Assembly: GCA_022495995.1 (NCBI GenBank)
Contig: JAFEMH010002083.1
Span: forward strand, 310,001-374,000
From: Adenophora triphylla var. japonica
Lineage: Eukaryota > Streptophyta > Magnoliopsida > Asterales > Campanulaceae
Direction of reading: 5' to 3'
DNA: 64,000 bases
Shown here: piece by piece, positions 22,401-31,790 of the stretch
Numbering within the stretch: position 1 is the stretch's first letter
Layout: every line of letters begins with the position of its first letter
Program-made: the position numbers and the translations under genes
Notes under the pieces: generated by a model
The model's input: the letters and a program-made list of their open reading frames with translations, nothing else
Database searches by the model: none
Told to the model about the DNA's origin: nothing

Positions 22401-22474
22401 CGGACGAGCTCCAATCGTCTCTCCGCTACCGGGCCATGTCCTTGGCCTTGAAAAGCACCTTCCCCGTGTTCCAT
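19420..22474 (-). CDS. Plant mobile domain (PMD) protein, four-exon antisense gene 1 of element A
   Basis: Predicted coding exons on the minus strand: 22,474-22,307, 21,418-20,719, 20,631-20,010 and 19,891-19,420. Introns start GT and end AG: 22,306-21,419 (888 nt, after a T-rich tract), 20,718-20,632 (87 nt) and 20,009-19,892 (118 nt). Exon 1 encodes exactly 56 codons and joins exon 2 in phase 0. Exon 2 holds the PMD hallmark WWDATHTFHFFWGEATVTP then DYAAITGLSFNGR. The exon 2/3 part resembles the usual PMD middle (LFGHAEGTAVFALPRSLEDM). The tail is acidic (SGDEDDSEPE) and ends near a KR-rich patch. Apparent frame slips occur near 20,970 and in exons 3 and 4. PMD proteins are plant-specific and related domains occur in MAIN/MAIL1 silencing factors and in Tat elements. 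Its role here is unknown. Confidence 0.7.
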
Positions 22475-22608
22475 TGCTTGAAAATCGAAGAAAAACGGAA
22501 GAATTTTCAAGCTTTTTGGCCTTCAATGGCGGTTTTGGCGAATTTCGCTCTTCCTCTCTCGTAATTTTCAAAAAATTGAATGGGGAAGAAGAAGGGCGTT
22601 GGCCCCTC

Positions 22609-22645
22609 ATTAATACCCTCTGATTCTCAACCCTCTCCGCGCGGA
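22609..22645 (-). promoter_or_regulatory. Predicted antisense promoter of the PMD gene
   Basis: On the minus strand TATTAAT (22,609-22,615) lies about 135 bp before the ATG at 22,474. TCCGCGCGGA (22,636-22,645) is centred about 28 bp upstream of it. Element C keeps the same spacing at 63,584-63,623, where the palindrome extends to CTATCCGCGCGGATAG. Confidence 0.5.
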
Positions 22646-22779
22646 CAGGATTGTCAGGGTCAAAATGACCCTTTTGCCCTTTAAAAATCCGGGACTCTGC
22701 AGTTTAGTCCCAAACTTGACAGAGTTAACCAAAGTTAACCAAAGTGAACCCAAGTCAACCCCCTTTCAAGGAAATCATC

Positions 22780-23310
22780 AAACGGCAGTCAAACGTAAGA
22801 CCGATTTCCCCGAGAAAGATAACGAGATCCCGTTTCTTTCATCAAAATCATTCCCCGGCAGTCAAACGTAAGACCGATTTCCCCGAGAAAGATAACGAGA
22901 TCCCGTATCTTTCATCATCAAACGGCAGTAGAACGTAAGACCGATTTCCCTGAGAAAGATAACGAGATCCCGTATCTTTCATCAAAATCATTCCCCGGCA
23001 GTCAAACGTAAGACCGATCTCCCTGAGAAAGATAACGAGATCCCGTATCTTTCATCAAAATCATTCCCCGGCAGTCAAACGTAAGACCGATCTCCCTGAG
23101 AAAGATAACGAGATCCCGTATCTTTCATCAAAATCATCAAACGGCAGTCAAACGTAAGACCGATTTCCCCGAGAAAGATAACGGAATCCCGTTTCTTTCA
23201 TCAAAATCATTCCCGACAGTTAAACGTAAGACCGAGTGCCCCGAAAAAGATAACGCAATCCCGTATCTTTCATCAAAAATCATTCCCCGGCAAGGCCGAT
23301 TTCCCCGACG
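22780..23310 (+). repeat. Tandem array, unit 67-73 bp
   Basis: Seven full copies and a partial one. The shared core AAACGTAAGACCG starts at 22,791, 22,864, 22,931, 23,004, 23,077, 23,150 and 23,222, so the usual period is 72-73 with one 67-bp unit. Each unit also has AGAAAGATAACGAGATCCCG. Element C has a 69-72 bp version at 63,744 onward. 3' tandem arrays are known from Ogre and Retand elements. Confidence 0.9.
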
Positions 23311-23400
23311 AATACGTCTGATTCTCCCCAGCAGAGGCTAACGAAATCCCCAGCGAAGCTAACGGAATCTCAAAAGCCAACAGAATCTCGAGTAGATTTC

Positions 23401-23442
23401 GAACTACGAAAGGGCTTGATTCCCACTAGGGATACGTAGGTA
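23401..23442 (+). other. CTACG...CGTAG stem-loop, copy 2
   Basis: Outer stem CTACG 23,404-23,408 with CGTAG 23,435-23,439; inner stem TCCC/GGGA around ACTA. Followed by GTAGCC. Confidence 0.55.
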
Positions 23443-23529
23443 GCCTATCTTTAGGTCCAGCCCCTCGACCAAAACGGTCACCCTCTCCTTCGGCAGCAGA
23501 CAAAGTCCACCGAAAGGCCATTTCAAATC

Positions 23530-23740
23530 AAGGTTCGAGGCACCTAAAACGCCATCTCCAAGGTTCGAGGCACCTAAAACGCCATCTCCAAGGTTCGAGG
23601 CACCTAAAACGCCATCTCCAAGGTTCGAGGCATCTAAAACGCCATCTCCAAGGTTCGAGGCACCTAAAACGCCATCTTCAAGATTCGAGGTACCTAAAAC
23701 GCCATCATCAAGGTTCGAGGCACCTAAGACGCTATCACAC
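23530..23740 (+). repeat. Tandem array, 30-bp unit, seven copies
   Basis: The unit reads AAGGTTCGAGGCACCTAAAA then CGCCATCTCC. Copies start at 23,530 and every 30 bp to 23,710. Because 30 is a multiple of three, the minus strand shows a repeated decapeptide frame (23,772-23,404), which I do not treat as a gene. One isolated related unit lies near 23,962. Confidence 0.9.
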
Positions 23741-23777
23741 ACAACACTAGGAAAGTAATAAATCGCAATCATCCCCA

Positions 23778-23915
23778 GCAGAGCAGATAGCCATCAGACC
23801 AAAAATGGTCATTCCTATCCCTAGCAGAGCGGATAGCCACCAGACCAAAAATGGTCATTCCTATCCCCAGCAAAGCGGATAGCCATCAGACCGAAAATGG
23901 TCATCTCTTACCCCC
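23778..23915 (+). repeat. Tandem array, 46-bp unit, three copies
   Basis: Copies start at 23,778, 23,824 and 23,870. Each contains the inverted repeat GACCAAAAATGGTC and the string GGATAGCCA. Confidence 0.85.
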
Positions 23916-24004
23916 AGCAGAGTTTCTCTCCAGCAACCGACTGCAGAACTCGCTCATCAGGTCCGAGGCACCTAAAACGCCATCATCTCCAGGGTCAAAG
24001 ACCC

Positions 24005-24045
24005 GAACTACGTCCGGCTTGATTCCCACTCGGGATACGTAGGTA
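24005..24045 (+). other. CTACG...CGTAG stem-loop, copy 3
   Basis: Outer stem CTACG 24,008-24,012 with CGTAG 24,038-24,042; inner stem TCCC/GGGA around ACTC. It lies about 115 bp before the 3' LTR. Confidence 0.55.
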
Positions 24046-24138
24046 GCCTATTAAATAGGTTCAGCCACTCGATCACTTGATCATCCTGCCAAATATGGAG
24101 CCTTACTCTTATCGACGACCCCGCTTCCTTCGAAAGCG

Positions 24139-24156
24139 CCGTCGCCGAGGGGCTAC
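24139..24156 (+). other. Candidate polypurine tract
   Basis: CGCCGAGGGGCTAC directly precedes the 3' LTR. It is a short, imperfect purine tract (GAGGGG). It is placed by position only. Confidence 0.4.
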
Positions 24157-24437
24157 TGTAAGTGCTCCAATTTGAGCTTGTTAGAATTTTCGTTAGAAAA
24201 TTAATGAAAGTTATAACATTCCTAACAATTCCTAACAATTCCTAACATTCCTAACTTTTCTAACAAAGTGAGGGCAAAATGGGCATTGTTATTTAAGGAA
24301 TCCTAAAAAGCAAAAGAAATGGAAAAAACCCGAATTGGTAAGTTGAAAAACAGCTTCAGTTTGAATTTTAAAAAGATTATTCCTTGTGTCCAAAGCCTGG
24401 AGCTGCATTTAATGAACAGTGCACGCTGCAGGTCCTG

Positions 24438-24506
24438 CCCGCGCGGATGACTTTGTAAAATTCAGAGGGCTATAAATTGAGCCCTCCAGTCACAAAAATA
24501 AGGAGG
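24438..24506 (+). promoter_or_regulatory. Sense promoter in U3
   Basis: CCCGCGCGGA (24,438-24,447), TATAAAT at 24,471-24,477 and a predicted transcription start around 24,500-24,506. The TATA box sits between the inverted arms GAGGGCT and AGCCCTC. Element C keeps box, arms and motif (TCCGCGAGGA, 48,931). The start site is inferred from spacing. Confidence 0.65.
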
Positions 24507-24768
24507 CCCAAGAACACAACTCACAGCATTTGGCGAAAATACTTGAGAAAACAGTGAGAATTCTCTAAGAATTGTCACCTTTTTCTCTTGAATCTTCCCA
24601 ACTTTCACTCACTCAAATCAAGCCCAAACACTCTTGCATTCAAGCCTTCAAACACAAAACACAAAGAAGATAGGTATAACCTCCCTCTTCTTACCCTAAA
24701 TCTCTCATCCATGCATGCATTTTCAAGCTACAAAATGTAGTTCATTCATCTTCTTGTCTTAGATCCAA

Positions 24769-24807
24769 GAAGATCACCATGGAAGTTAATCTCCATGGAT
24801 GATCTTC
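24769..24807 (+). other. R hairpin in the 3' LTR
   Basis: Same inverted repeat as at 5,485-5,523; the loop has one change and both arms are kept. Confidence 0.55.
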
Positions 24808-25900
24808 TACAAGGATCAACATTTTGTTCAAAGTGTTCTTACTTTCTTGCAAAGAAAACACATTTTCAAAACCCTAAAAACCATTTTCAAGCATCAAATC
24901 TCATTTTCAAAGGATAAAATTCCCCTTCCCAAGCAAATGAAGTGCTTAGTCCTAATGTACCCCAAGGATGGTTTGGTATAGTTGATTCACCACTAAAATG
25001 TCAAGTGATCACTAACCAAAACCTAGGGAAATGGGGACAAGCATGGATGCAAAAACCCCCTTTAAAATCATATTTTCTTTCTTGAGAAGTTGCTGTCCAG
25101 TAGCAATTTGCCAAGACCTCAGTCCATTGTCTTAATTTTTGTACACAGATAAACTTGGAATTTGGTGTTGAATACAAAACACTTTTTGTAGCCAGAATCC
25201 AGAGCTTTCCAGAAATATTTTTATTTTATTTTTTGGGTGAGTAAAACTCCTCTTTTCAAATTTTCTTTTAGAGGCCAGTTCATCAGCTTCTGGGAATCCA
25301 GATCTCATATCTGAGATTTCCAGAAGGTTTTGACCCCTCAAATCTTCTCCAAAATGAAAAATTCCTTTCAAAAAAATCTTATTTAAGGTGTATGGAAAAA
25401 CTTTCATTCTCTGAGTTTATCCATATTATGAAGTTTTAAGGCCCTTGAATCCATTTCAAAATCAAAGGTCCACTGCCTTTTTCATTCTGGCAGAAGTGAC
25501 TCTCAACTTCAAAAGGTCTTTTGAGTATCAAATCTCAACCCAAAAATCTTCCAAAAAATCATGGGATCATTTTAAAGTCTTAAAAAGACATCCCAATTTT
25601 TACTTTTCTGAGTTTCAACTTATTTTGGCCAAAACACACAAACACACACACACATAAATGATTTTCAGCTTGGAAGACTCGTTTTACGAGGCATTCCGGG
25701 TGCACACTAACGTCCTTCCCGGCGTGTAACATGACCTCCGAACCCAAATCTCTAATCTCGGGCATTTTTCAAAGTTTTGGCCCTTAAAACAAAAATGGCA
25801 TGGCGACTCCGTTCTTTTTCCGGGTTTTATTTGGTTTTTTCAAAGAAACGCGAAAAATTGAATTCCTCCCGCGAGAAATTTTAGGTGGCACATCATCACA

Positions 25901-27412
25901 CAATCTCCATGTTGGGAAAACATCCATTGTTTCGCATCAAGTAGTTCAACATTTGCTTTGGTCCTTTGACGTCCGATGGCAAAACATGCTTAACAAGTTG
26001 CAACTCCATAAACAAATGATCACCATTGATATCAACTTGTTCCTTATGTGTCAATATATTTGAAAGATTCTTGCACGATTGTTCAAAACTTCATCATCTG
26101 TGCACTTTTTCAAATCAAACAAGAAACCGAAATTCTTTTCATACTCACAAAATTGCTTGAATCTCTCATCAAATGAAGCAAGAGCTATATCAACTATGCA
26201 CATGAAGTATTCTATCCGAAATTTTTCTTTCCCAGAAAACGTAACCTCCTCACTTGAAGCCTCATCAAAATGTCTTTTTCTATGAACATGCCTTTTTTCA
26301 TGAAAAATTGGCTCTATATCCATTTTTTTAGCAAGTTCTTGAGCTTCAGTTATAGCATCATTGAAACCATTATTTCTATATTCACGAAAATAAGAGACAA
26401 GCGCCTTTAATTGATCTATAGCAACATCAATATGCATATCTTCATTCTGAAAAATCTTGCTCACATTATTAACCGCTGATAACACTTTATACCATATCAT
26501 CGTGCTAACCAGGAATTCAAAGCTTTCAAATTCATGTGTAGCTAGAGATTCGGCTTCACTTGAAGTTTTGGGATCTTCACATGAACTAGCTAAATCAATC
26601 AAAGCATCCCTGATTTTTAAGGCATTTAGTTTGATTGGTTTGACACTTTCAATATGGCTCTCCCAACGTGTTTGCGATAAAGGTTTAAGTGTAAGATCAT
26701 CCACATGCCTTTTAAAAACATCCCACCGCTTTGTTGAGGAAGAAAAAAGTGTGTAAAGGCGTTGAACCACACCGAAATAACTTTTTGCCTTAATAGATGA
26801 CTTAGCCATATCACATAAAGCAAGATTCAAACTATGACATCCACAAGGTGTATAAAGTGACTTAGCCAATCCAGAATCCCTATCTTTGTCCTTAAAAAGC
26901 TTACAACAAAAGCAGAACACCTTGTCAGAAGATTGAGAATATACTAGCCATTTCCTGTCGTGTTTCTCTCCATTAGGCAAGCAACGAGTATAAAGTGAAT
27001 TACAAAAATGTCTATTTGCATTATCTCTAGGATATGCAGAGTCTTCTATTTCAACTCTTATAGGCCCCTTCTCAATTAATAAGTCAATGAGATCCTGATT
27101 GAGTAACTTCCAATTGTTTGGATCATATATATCTAGAGGTTCCCTTTCTTCATGATAATTCATAGGAATATCATTATTGATCCCTCCTTCTTCTCCTTCT
27201 TCGTCATGATTAACACTATCAAGTGGTTCATCATCAATCACATCAACCGGTTCCTCGTTCACCACATTGTCAACGAGAATAGATGCCCCTTCAAATGACT
27301 TATTACATGTAAAATACTTGTTAAGAGAACCACTTAGAGACTGAGTTAATTTTTCGTCTCTTTTCTTCTTCCTCCTTTTTTCACTTCCAGGAATATGTTT
27401 TCGTGTTGACAT
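25901..27412 (-). pseudogene. hAT-type transposase with TTF zinc finger, internally deleted and truncated
   Basis: ATG at 27,412. The order is a basic N-terminus (KRRKKKRDEK), an acidic region, the TTF-type zinc-finger region (WLVYSQSSDKVFCFCCKLF), then abruptly the block CGCHSLNLALCDMAKS and the downstream RNase H-like part. In this family a DUF4371 segment of roughly 200-250 residues normally sits between them, so it has been deleted. A frame slip near 26,060 precedes residues HKEQVDINGDHLF. The C-terminal dimerisation region is missing because the LTR begins at 25,900. A 5'-UTR intron is likely: donor GTAAGTGA at 27,832 and acceptor TTTCTAG at 27,423, just before the ATG. Confidence 0.8.
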
Positions 27413-27422
27413 AGCAAAAATC

Positions 27423-27832
27423 CTAGAAACAACATTAATCAAATAAGCAAAAAATAAAATAAATATTGCGATTTAACAACACAACTTTTAAAAAACCACA
27501 ATTTAATTTCAAATTATTACATTATTTAATTATCAATCAACAGTAACAACACAAAACAAAAAGTGTTTTCCTTTGTTTGTAATTAACGAGTACGGAGCAG
27601 TGGAGTACAGACAGTAACATCAATATCAATATACTATAAATTATAACTTTACTTACCACCTACAAAAACAAGAGCAAGAATAACAAAACATCACAGGCGT
27701 TCGACGGACGACGGGGTCGACGGTGGGTTTTCAAATTAGGGTTTTCAAATTTCAATTAAGAATTTTCTAAATCAATTAGGATTTAGGGGATAGGGATTGG
27801 AGAAGGAGAACAAATCACTTACTTGATTATTG
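27423..27832 (-). other. 5'-UTR intron of the hAT transposase gene
   Basis: A 410-nt AT-rich segment bounded by GTAAGTGA and TTTCTAG on the minus strand, ending 10 nt before the ATG. Upstream (27,833-27,900) is GC-richer untranslated exon sequence. Confidence 0.5.
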
Positions 27833-28180
27833 ACGGTGGCAGTGCGTCCGGACTCCGGCGGCTCTCTGCGGCAGCGAGCTCGTAACTGGTAAGTGGTAAG
27901 CGCCAGCCTAGCTTCTTTTTCTACCTTTCAAAAAAAAATTCGTTCTTTTTTCTTTCAATCTTTTTTTTTTCATTTTTTTTTAAATAACCAAAGAAATTAG
28001 GGAAAATTTTAAATTTGGGCTTTTTTTAATGTAAAATGTTGAATATATATGGGCCAAATATTGATATGAATTAAGTTTTTGGGTTAAAATTGGGCCTACC
28101 TATTACATATACCCAATAATTTTGGAGGCCCCTAAAAATGGCCATTTTTTGTGGCCCTAGGCCATGGCCTCATGTGTCTC

Positions 28181-28198
28181 TTGCCATGGCCGGCCCTG
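28181..28198 (-). repeat. hAT terminal inverted repeat
   Basis: Reads CAGGGCCGGCCATGGCAA outward-in on the minus strand. The partner terminus is outside the window. Confidence 0.7.
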
Positions 28199-28394
28199 CC
28201 CGTTTGGCCCGTATCAAATGATCCTTGGGTTAAACAGGTTTCATGCCATTTTTTTTAAAATCAAAAATCAGAAAAGCTTGGAAAATATAAAAATGATTTT
28301 TTACCAAAAACTAACTAAAAAAGATGTTATTTACAAAAAAAAAAAACATGTACGATATGATATTACAAAAACTACATTCTTTTCAGTTAAAATA

Positions 28395-28700
28395 ACTGAT
28401 AAATGCATTTATCAGTTTTTTAAAGAGTATTTTATGCTTGATTTTTTGATTAAAACAACTGATAAATGCAATTATCAATTGTTTATAATTGATAAATTCA
28501 CTTATTAGTTTTTTAAAAAGTATTTTGTGCTTGATTTTGATTAAACAACTGATAAATTCATTTATCAGTTGTTTATAACTGATAGATTCATTTATCAGAT
28601 CTTTAAAGAATATTTTGTGCTTGATTTTTTGAATAAAACAACTGATAAATGCATTTATCAGTTTTATTACTGATAAATGCATTTTGTCAATTGTTTGATA
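28395..28700. repeat. Cluster of AT-rich palindromes
   Basis: Six 24-bp palindromes or near-palindromes built from AACTGATAAATG and its reverse complement start at 28,395, 28,458, 28,488, 28,547, 28,577 and 28,640. They occur in pairs 30 bp apart, repeating about every 90 bp, with TTTTGTGCTTGATTTT between. Confidence 0.85.
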
Positions 28701-28765
28701 GATAAATGCAAAAAAAAAAGTAATTTTTTATAATATTTAAAGAGTTTTTTGTAATATCCAACTTT

Positions 28766-28788
28766 TGTGTGTGTGTGTGTGTGTGTGT
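28766..28788. repeat. (TG)n microsatellite
   Basis: Eleven to twelve TG units. Confidence 0.95.
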
Positions 28789-28978
28789 TTTTTTGTGTAA
28801 TATCTATCTTTCAAAAGTAATTTTGGTAAATGCCCCATATAAAAAAATAAAAAATGATTTAGAAATTAATAAAGTATTTTTGAAAAATATAAAATCATTC
28901 GGTCCTAAAAAAATTAATTATTTTATACATCTAAGACTCATTATCTCAATGTAAATTGGGTTATTAAATTGCTCATTA

Positions 28979-29348
28979 TTGTTGGTTTGCTACACGTTTT
29001 GTAATATTCCTTCCTTTTTTTTTTTTTTTTTTTTCTTGATGATAAATGTCTTCCTTAGAACTCAAATTATAGAGAGAGTAAGAATGATGTAGTTGTTTTC
29101 TAGGCTGATGGTAAGCCTCTATATATAGGAAACAATGGCACCTCATTAAGGGACTACACCCTTTCAATTAAGCGATGTGAAATTATCATTCTGCCCATCA
29201 TAAATAGGTAGTTTCCACCTCGAGAATTCTACACATTTAATTAATATTCTCTACTTTACAATAACATTATTTTAATGATTTATACATGTACGTCTACATG
29301 TCACTTATATTTATTAAGTATACACATTTTGCAATCCATGTTCTTACA
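28979..29348 (-). repeat. 3' LTR of the copia element
   Basis: On the minus strand it runs from TGTAAGAACATGG (29,348) to ACCAACA (28,979), 370 bp. TATATATAG near 29,120-29,130 is the likely TATA box. On the minus strand a purine-rich AAATGGGAGAT directly precedes it, the normal copia polypurine tract. Confidence 0.7.
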
Positions 29349-30831
29349 ATCTCCCATTTGGTTTGCCCAAACATGTGTTTATACTTTAACAAATCCTCAT
29401 AAAATCATATTCATAATGTAAATGACAATCCATATGTGCACTTCATTATCATTCTAAACAATCTCGTCCATTGGTTTTACAAGTATAGGAACTAAAGGGA
29501 CAGTCGTTGTAATTGATTCGCAACTAAACCCACATTAATCACACATATATGTTAAACTAAATGACATAGATTAAGTATAGATGTGTAGCATGGAAAACTT
29601 AATGAATATATATTCCATTAACTAGTCCTAATTAACCAAATGAGATCAATATGAATAAAACAAATAGCAAATAAAGCACAACACAAACTCGCTATATTAT
29701 GCATTATCAAAAGTCGTTTCACCCATATGAGCAGTATGCTCGTGAAACATCAAAAGAGATAACACTTTATAAAACGGATCCGCTAACATGGAGTTTGTTT
29801 CTAAAAGTTGTATATCTATTTGTTAATTTTATACTTATTTCTCTTCAACAAGAGACATAATCATACGATGTCTTTCGACATCTTTGCATCCAGTGAAAAC
29901 AGAATCGGAATACCTAATGATCTCAAAATGATCCGATTTTGTATACATAAGCATATAGTTTAATGTTTTATATGTACTTCATCATTCTTTTGGATGCGAC
30001 TTAATGTTCTTCTTTCCGAATTGCTTTGGTATTGACCAAGCATCCCGATAATAAATGCAAGGTCTGGACGAGTACAGACTTGCGCATATATTAAGCTTCC
30101 TACTGCCGGTGCATAAGGGATATTTTCCATATACTTGGATTCAAAATTATTTTAGGACATTGCTTTAAACTGAATTTATCTCCTTTAGAGACAGGGTGTC
30201 ATGTGGTTTTACAATTTTCCATGCTAATCCTTTATAATACCTTCTCTATATAGCCCTTTTGTGATAATCCTAAAATACCTCGTGAATGATCACGATGAAT
30301 TCGGATACCTAATACAAAGATGCCTCACCAAGATCTTTCATCTCAAATTTGTTTGAGAAAATTTCCTAGTTTCTTTTAGAAGGTCCTTATCATTACTAGC
30401 AAGTAAAATATCATCCACATATAAGAACAAAATTATAAATCTATTCCCACTGAACTTATGGTTACACAATTTTCGCCAAGATTCGTTTCAAAACCAAATG
30501 AAAGAATAACTTGATTAAATTTTAAATACCATTGACGAGAAGCTTGCTTGAGACCATAAATGGACTTCTTAAGTTTACAAACTAATTGATTAGTTTGATC
30601 TGAATCAGTCACTATTTCTGGTTTCTTCATATAGATAGTTTCCTCAATGTCGTCATTGAGAAAAGCTGTCTTTACATCCATTTGATGAAGCTCAAGGTCA
30701 TAATGTGCTACTAGTGCTATAATGATCCTAAAAGCATTTTTAGAGGATACCGGATAAAATGTTTCTTTATAATCAGTGTCTTCCTTTTGAGTAAATCCCT
30801 TAACGACAAGACTAGCCTTATATCTTTTCAC
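29349..30831 (-). pseudogene. Copia RT (C-terminal part) and RNase H remnants
   Basis: 30,831-30,433 stays open for about 130 codons and shows copia RT blocks ASLVVKGFTQKEDTDYKETF, HQMDVKTAFLND and KLKKSIYGLKQASRQWY. Left of it frames are broken; RNase H-side blocks such as AVGSLIYAQVCTRPDLAF appear near 30,110-30,050. The frame continues from 39,648 across the Tat insertion. Confidence 0.8.
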
Positions 30832-30836
30832 ATTAC

Positions 30837-31440
30837 TGTTTTGGTAGAAAAAACAATAAAGTAGAATCTTAACTAGGTTTAGTGTGTGGATTGAATAATA
30901 AGGAGGGAACTATGGAATTCGATTATATGGAACAAAAGAATGAAAAAGAGATAATGACAACACGATTTGTTAATGAGGAAAACCTTGGAGGTGATAACCT
31001 CTTTGGAAAAAACCCCGGGAGTTAGGTCTCCAACCTTAAAGGTTTCACTATAATAATCACGATTACAACTTTGGAAGATAATGGAGAGGATTACAAGAGC
31101 TTGTGTGTAGAGTGTGTGCGTATGAGCATGAATATGTTTTTCCGTCTCCATTTCCCCTTAAATACAAGTAGATATGAAAGAGTCAATATGGTTCCTATAA
31201 TCTCGGCATTTTGGTTTATCACTTCAACCTCCGTGAGACCAAGTCGCCCTAGCCGTTTGAAGATCTGTTGAACGTGCTTGGAGATTGTTCCGCATTCCTC
31301 TCTTAATTACTGAAAAATAAGAATAAGAATATTAGGAAATATTGAACAAGTAAATATTAAAACAATACTTACAGTGTAATGACATCTCGATATGCGGGGA
31401 TCAATTGAAGATGTCACCATGTTGAAAAATGCCCACAACA
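30837..31440 (-). repeat. 3' LTR of nested Tat element
   Basis: 604 bp; in plus orientation TGTTTTGG...CCCACAACA. Related to B's LTR at 43,371-43,977. In element orientation a candidate purine tract (GTTTTTGGGGACAAAT) precedes it at 31,441-31,456. Confidence 0.9.
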
Positions 31441-31790
31441 ATTTGTCCCCAAAAACATTTGACTATGTTGGCAACTGAAGAGGCAAAATGTTTTTCTCTT
31501 GATTAACCGTTCATCTTCTAACTGGCTTCAATGCGACGGTTAGGGATACGAGGCGATTAAAAAGGAAGGGTTTTGATAACCGCAATTCTGGATAACTATT
31601 GTGATTATCCAATCTTCTCCAAATCCTTTATCCAAATCAGACGTCTCCTACTATATTACGGGGAGAGTAATCTTCCCAAGCATACATTTTTCATCTTTCC
31701 TCTATAATTACGACGCTCTTAAGTAAGTCAGAATCAACGTATCACTTGGCTATTTTATTGAATCCTGCTAACATCTATTCTTATATGCAG

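Larger units (their letters stand above)
1..25900 (+). mobile_element. Element A: non-autonomous Tat/Ogre-like Ty3/gypsy retrotransposon with tandem 5' units
   Basis: The order is LTR tail, primer site, leader, gag-pro, then two further copies of R-U5/primer site/leader/gag-pro, then integrase remnant, two minus-strand genes, tandem arrays, purine tract and 3' LTR. The primer site begins at 545, 6611 and 11815 and matches the 3' end of plant tRNA-Arg, as known for Ogre-type elements. Reverse transcriptase and RNase H are absent. The left end lies outside the window, so more units may exist. The right end stops at 25,900 inside a hAT transposase gene, so A inserted into that gene; the next bases, CAATC, would be one copy of its target duplication. 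Lineage is inferred from primer site, protease type and antisense genes, not from RT. Confidence 0.85.
24157..25900 (+). repeat. 3' LTR of element A (complete, 1,744 bp)
   Basis: Begins TGTAAGTGCTCC and ends CATCATCACA. It comprises U3 (24,157 to about 24,500), R and U5. The start is confirmed by element C, whose LTR begins identically at 48,635 inside B. U3 holds short CCTAACAATT repeats (24,212-24,250). The right edge abuts hAT transposase sequence. Confidence 0.9.
25901..28198 (-). mobile_element. hAT transposon, truncated by element A
   Basis: The right terminus at 28,198 reads, on the minus strand, CAGGGCCGGCCATGGCAA, a typical terminal inverted repeat of TTF-type plant hAT elements. 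Subterminal GGCC-rich repeats follow (28,120-28,180). The next 8 bases outside, CCCGTTTG, would be one target duplication copy. The other end is not seen because element A interrupts the transposase gene at 25,900; it should lie left of A. Confidence 0.75.
28199..28978. other. AT-rich intergenic spacer
   Basis: No gene. It contains the palindrome cluster at 28,395-28,700 and a TG microsatellite. The next element starts at 28,979. Confidence 0.6.

Noticed and set aside
17482..22474. Antisense genes as host genes captured or flanking the element
   Set aside because: Both A and C carry them at the same place between integrase and 3' LTR, so they belong to the retrotransposon family.
22780..23310. 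CRISPR-like appearance of regularly spaced repeats
   Set aside because: The units are plain tandem repeats without unique spacers, in a plant retrotransposon; no cas genes.
23404..23772. Minus-strand ORF with a repeated decapeptide
   Set aside because: It is the by-product of a 30-bp tandem repeat, a multiple of three; no start context or homologue in element C.
28383..28682. 99-codon minus-strand ORF
   Set aside because: Encoded by the AT palindromes; low-complexity composition and no recognisable domain.
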